DNA of 14,759 nucleotides from DATLWR01 sp035576205 (lineage in GTDB: Bacteria; Pseudomonadota; Zetaproteobacteria; Mariprofundales; Mariprofundaceae): assembly GCA_035576205.1 (NCBI GenBank), contig DATLWR010000116.1, forward strand, positions 1 through 14,759, given 5' to 3'. The translations under genes were made by a program, and so were the position numbers. Shown here one piece after another: positions 14,354-14,759 of this stretch (its first letter is position 1; each line of letters begins with the position of its first letter). The notes under the pieces were generated by a model. The model did not search any database, had not been told where the DNA came from, and saw nothing but the letters and a program-made list of their open reading frames with translations.

Positions 14354-14759
14354 TCAGAACTCCAGGTATATTGCGGTCGCCATCACAGCGGCACCGGCCA
14401 TACCAGCTGCCGCATGCGCGCCGGCACCCTTGCCCGTCACCTTCGGACCCTTCGAAACGGCATAGACATAGGCGGCCGTACCGAGGATGCCAAGGATCAT
14501 GTGAGCGGTATCCGGATCGAGGAAATCCGGTGTGATGTCGTCGGCATGCAGCAACAGGCCGGAAACCACTGCAGCACCACCGAGGGCGGCAGCGGTAAGG
14601 CCGGCATAGTGGTGGAAGCCCTTCTTGATAGGCTGACCAGCAACCCCACCATCATTATCCGGGGCCGACACGCCGGCCAACAGTGCGGCGGTCAGCGAGG
14701 CGATACCCAGGTAACCGTGCATCTTGTTGGCCGTGAATGCCGACTCATGAAACGGTTCC
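14354..14759 (-). CDS. Small four-helix membrane protein, probable 5' part beyond window edge
   Basis: From the first in-window ATG (14722) the frame gives 122 residues with four hydrophobic segments at about 2-20, 37-58, 73-89 and 103-120. Each segment begins with a histidine (H2, H37/H38, H74, H103), usually followed three or four residues later by glycine. H59 lies at the end of the second helix. Histidines at helix ends could ligate heme b. Its position before the SHP and DHC genes would suit a membrane quinol-to-cytochrome link, because SHP/DHC sets in other bacteria often include a cytochrome b. I do not recognise the family. The ATG at 14722 has no ribosome site and the frame stays open to the window edge (residues EPFHESAFTANK precede the Met), so the true start is probably outside. 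It ends one base before the SHP start. Confidence 0.7.
   Translation of the reverse strand, partial: EPFHESAFTANKMHGYLGIASLTAALLAGVSAPDNDGGVAGQPIKKGFHHYAGLTAAALGGAAVVSGLLLHADDITPDFLDPDTAHMILGILGTAAYVYAVSKGPKVTGKGAGAHAAAGMAGAAVMATAIYLEF

Noticed and set aside
1..14759. tRNA, rRNA, CRISPR, insertion sequence or prophage
   Set aside because: No repeat-spacer pattern, cloverleaf, transposase or integrase motif, or long terminal repeat was seen. Nearly all of the sequence is taken up by ordinary genes of similar composition.

Overview
The window is a compact, fully bacterial stretch of high-GC DNA (clearly above 50% G+C) with short intergenic gaps. It carries sixteen genes that I can support, two of them cut or probably cut by the window edges. 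The gene set suggests a Gram-negative, respiring proteobacterium, most likely gamma- or betaproteobacterial and perhaps chemolithotrophic. The evidence is an RpfF/RpfC diffusible-signal-factor (DSF) pair, periplasmic c-type cytochromes of the DHC/SHP type, SufU/SufT Fe-S assembly proteins and a PilZ-adenylate cyclase pair. I cannot name the genus from sequence alone. I see no tRNA, rRNA, CRISPR array, insertion sequence or phage gene, and no gene-free stretch over 300 bases; the largest gap is 13117-13341.

Left block (1-3558, minus strand): a PilZ protein, an overlapping membrane-bound class III adenylate cyclase, and a soluble sensor histidine kinase with four PAS domains that runs off the left edge. 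This kinase frame is open over all of 1-2028. Next comes a divergent plus-strand flavoprotein of the HI0933/YhiN type (3703-4914). It converges on a minus-strand set: a HAD hydrolase of the REG-2 type, a class I phosphodiesterase-like HD protein, and the methionine sulfoxide reductase MsrA (7476 down to 4924).

Centre (7627-11039): rpfF (plus) and an rpfC-like hybrid histidine kinase (minus) face each other across a 56-base gap that holds a strong hairpin. RpfF should make a cis-2-unsaturated fatty-acid signal and the RpfC-like kinase should sense it. Two things are odd: the second catalytic glutamate of RpfF is an aspartate, and the kinase carries an additional, degenerate receiver domain. 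No RpfG (HD-GYP) partner lies in the window.

Right block (13116 down to 8538, minus strand): sufU, sufT, a Rieske ferredoxin, an HPP-family membrane protein and the rpfC-like gene are head-to-tail with gaps of 2 to 49 bases. The DSF sensor may therefore be transcribed with Fe-S assembly genes. The core sufBCDS genes are not adjacent. A clean terminator (13251-13292) separates this block from an upstream minus-strand set of a diheme cytochrome c (DHC), a DUF1924/SHP monoheme cytochrome and a small four-helix membrane protein that reaches the right edge.

The strongest themes are cyclic-nucleotide signalling (PilZ, adenylate cyclase, class I PDE-like protein) next to DSF quorum sensing, and physical linkage of the DSF sensor to Fe-S assembly genes.
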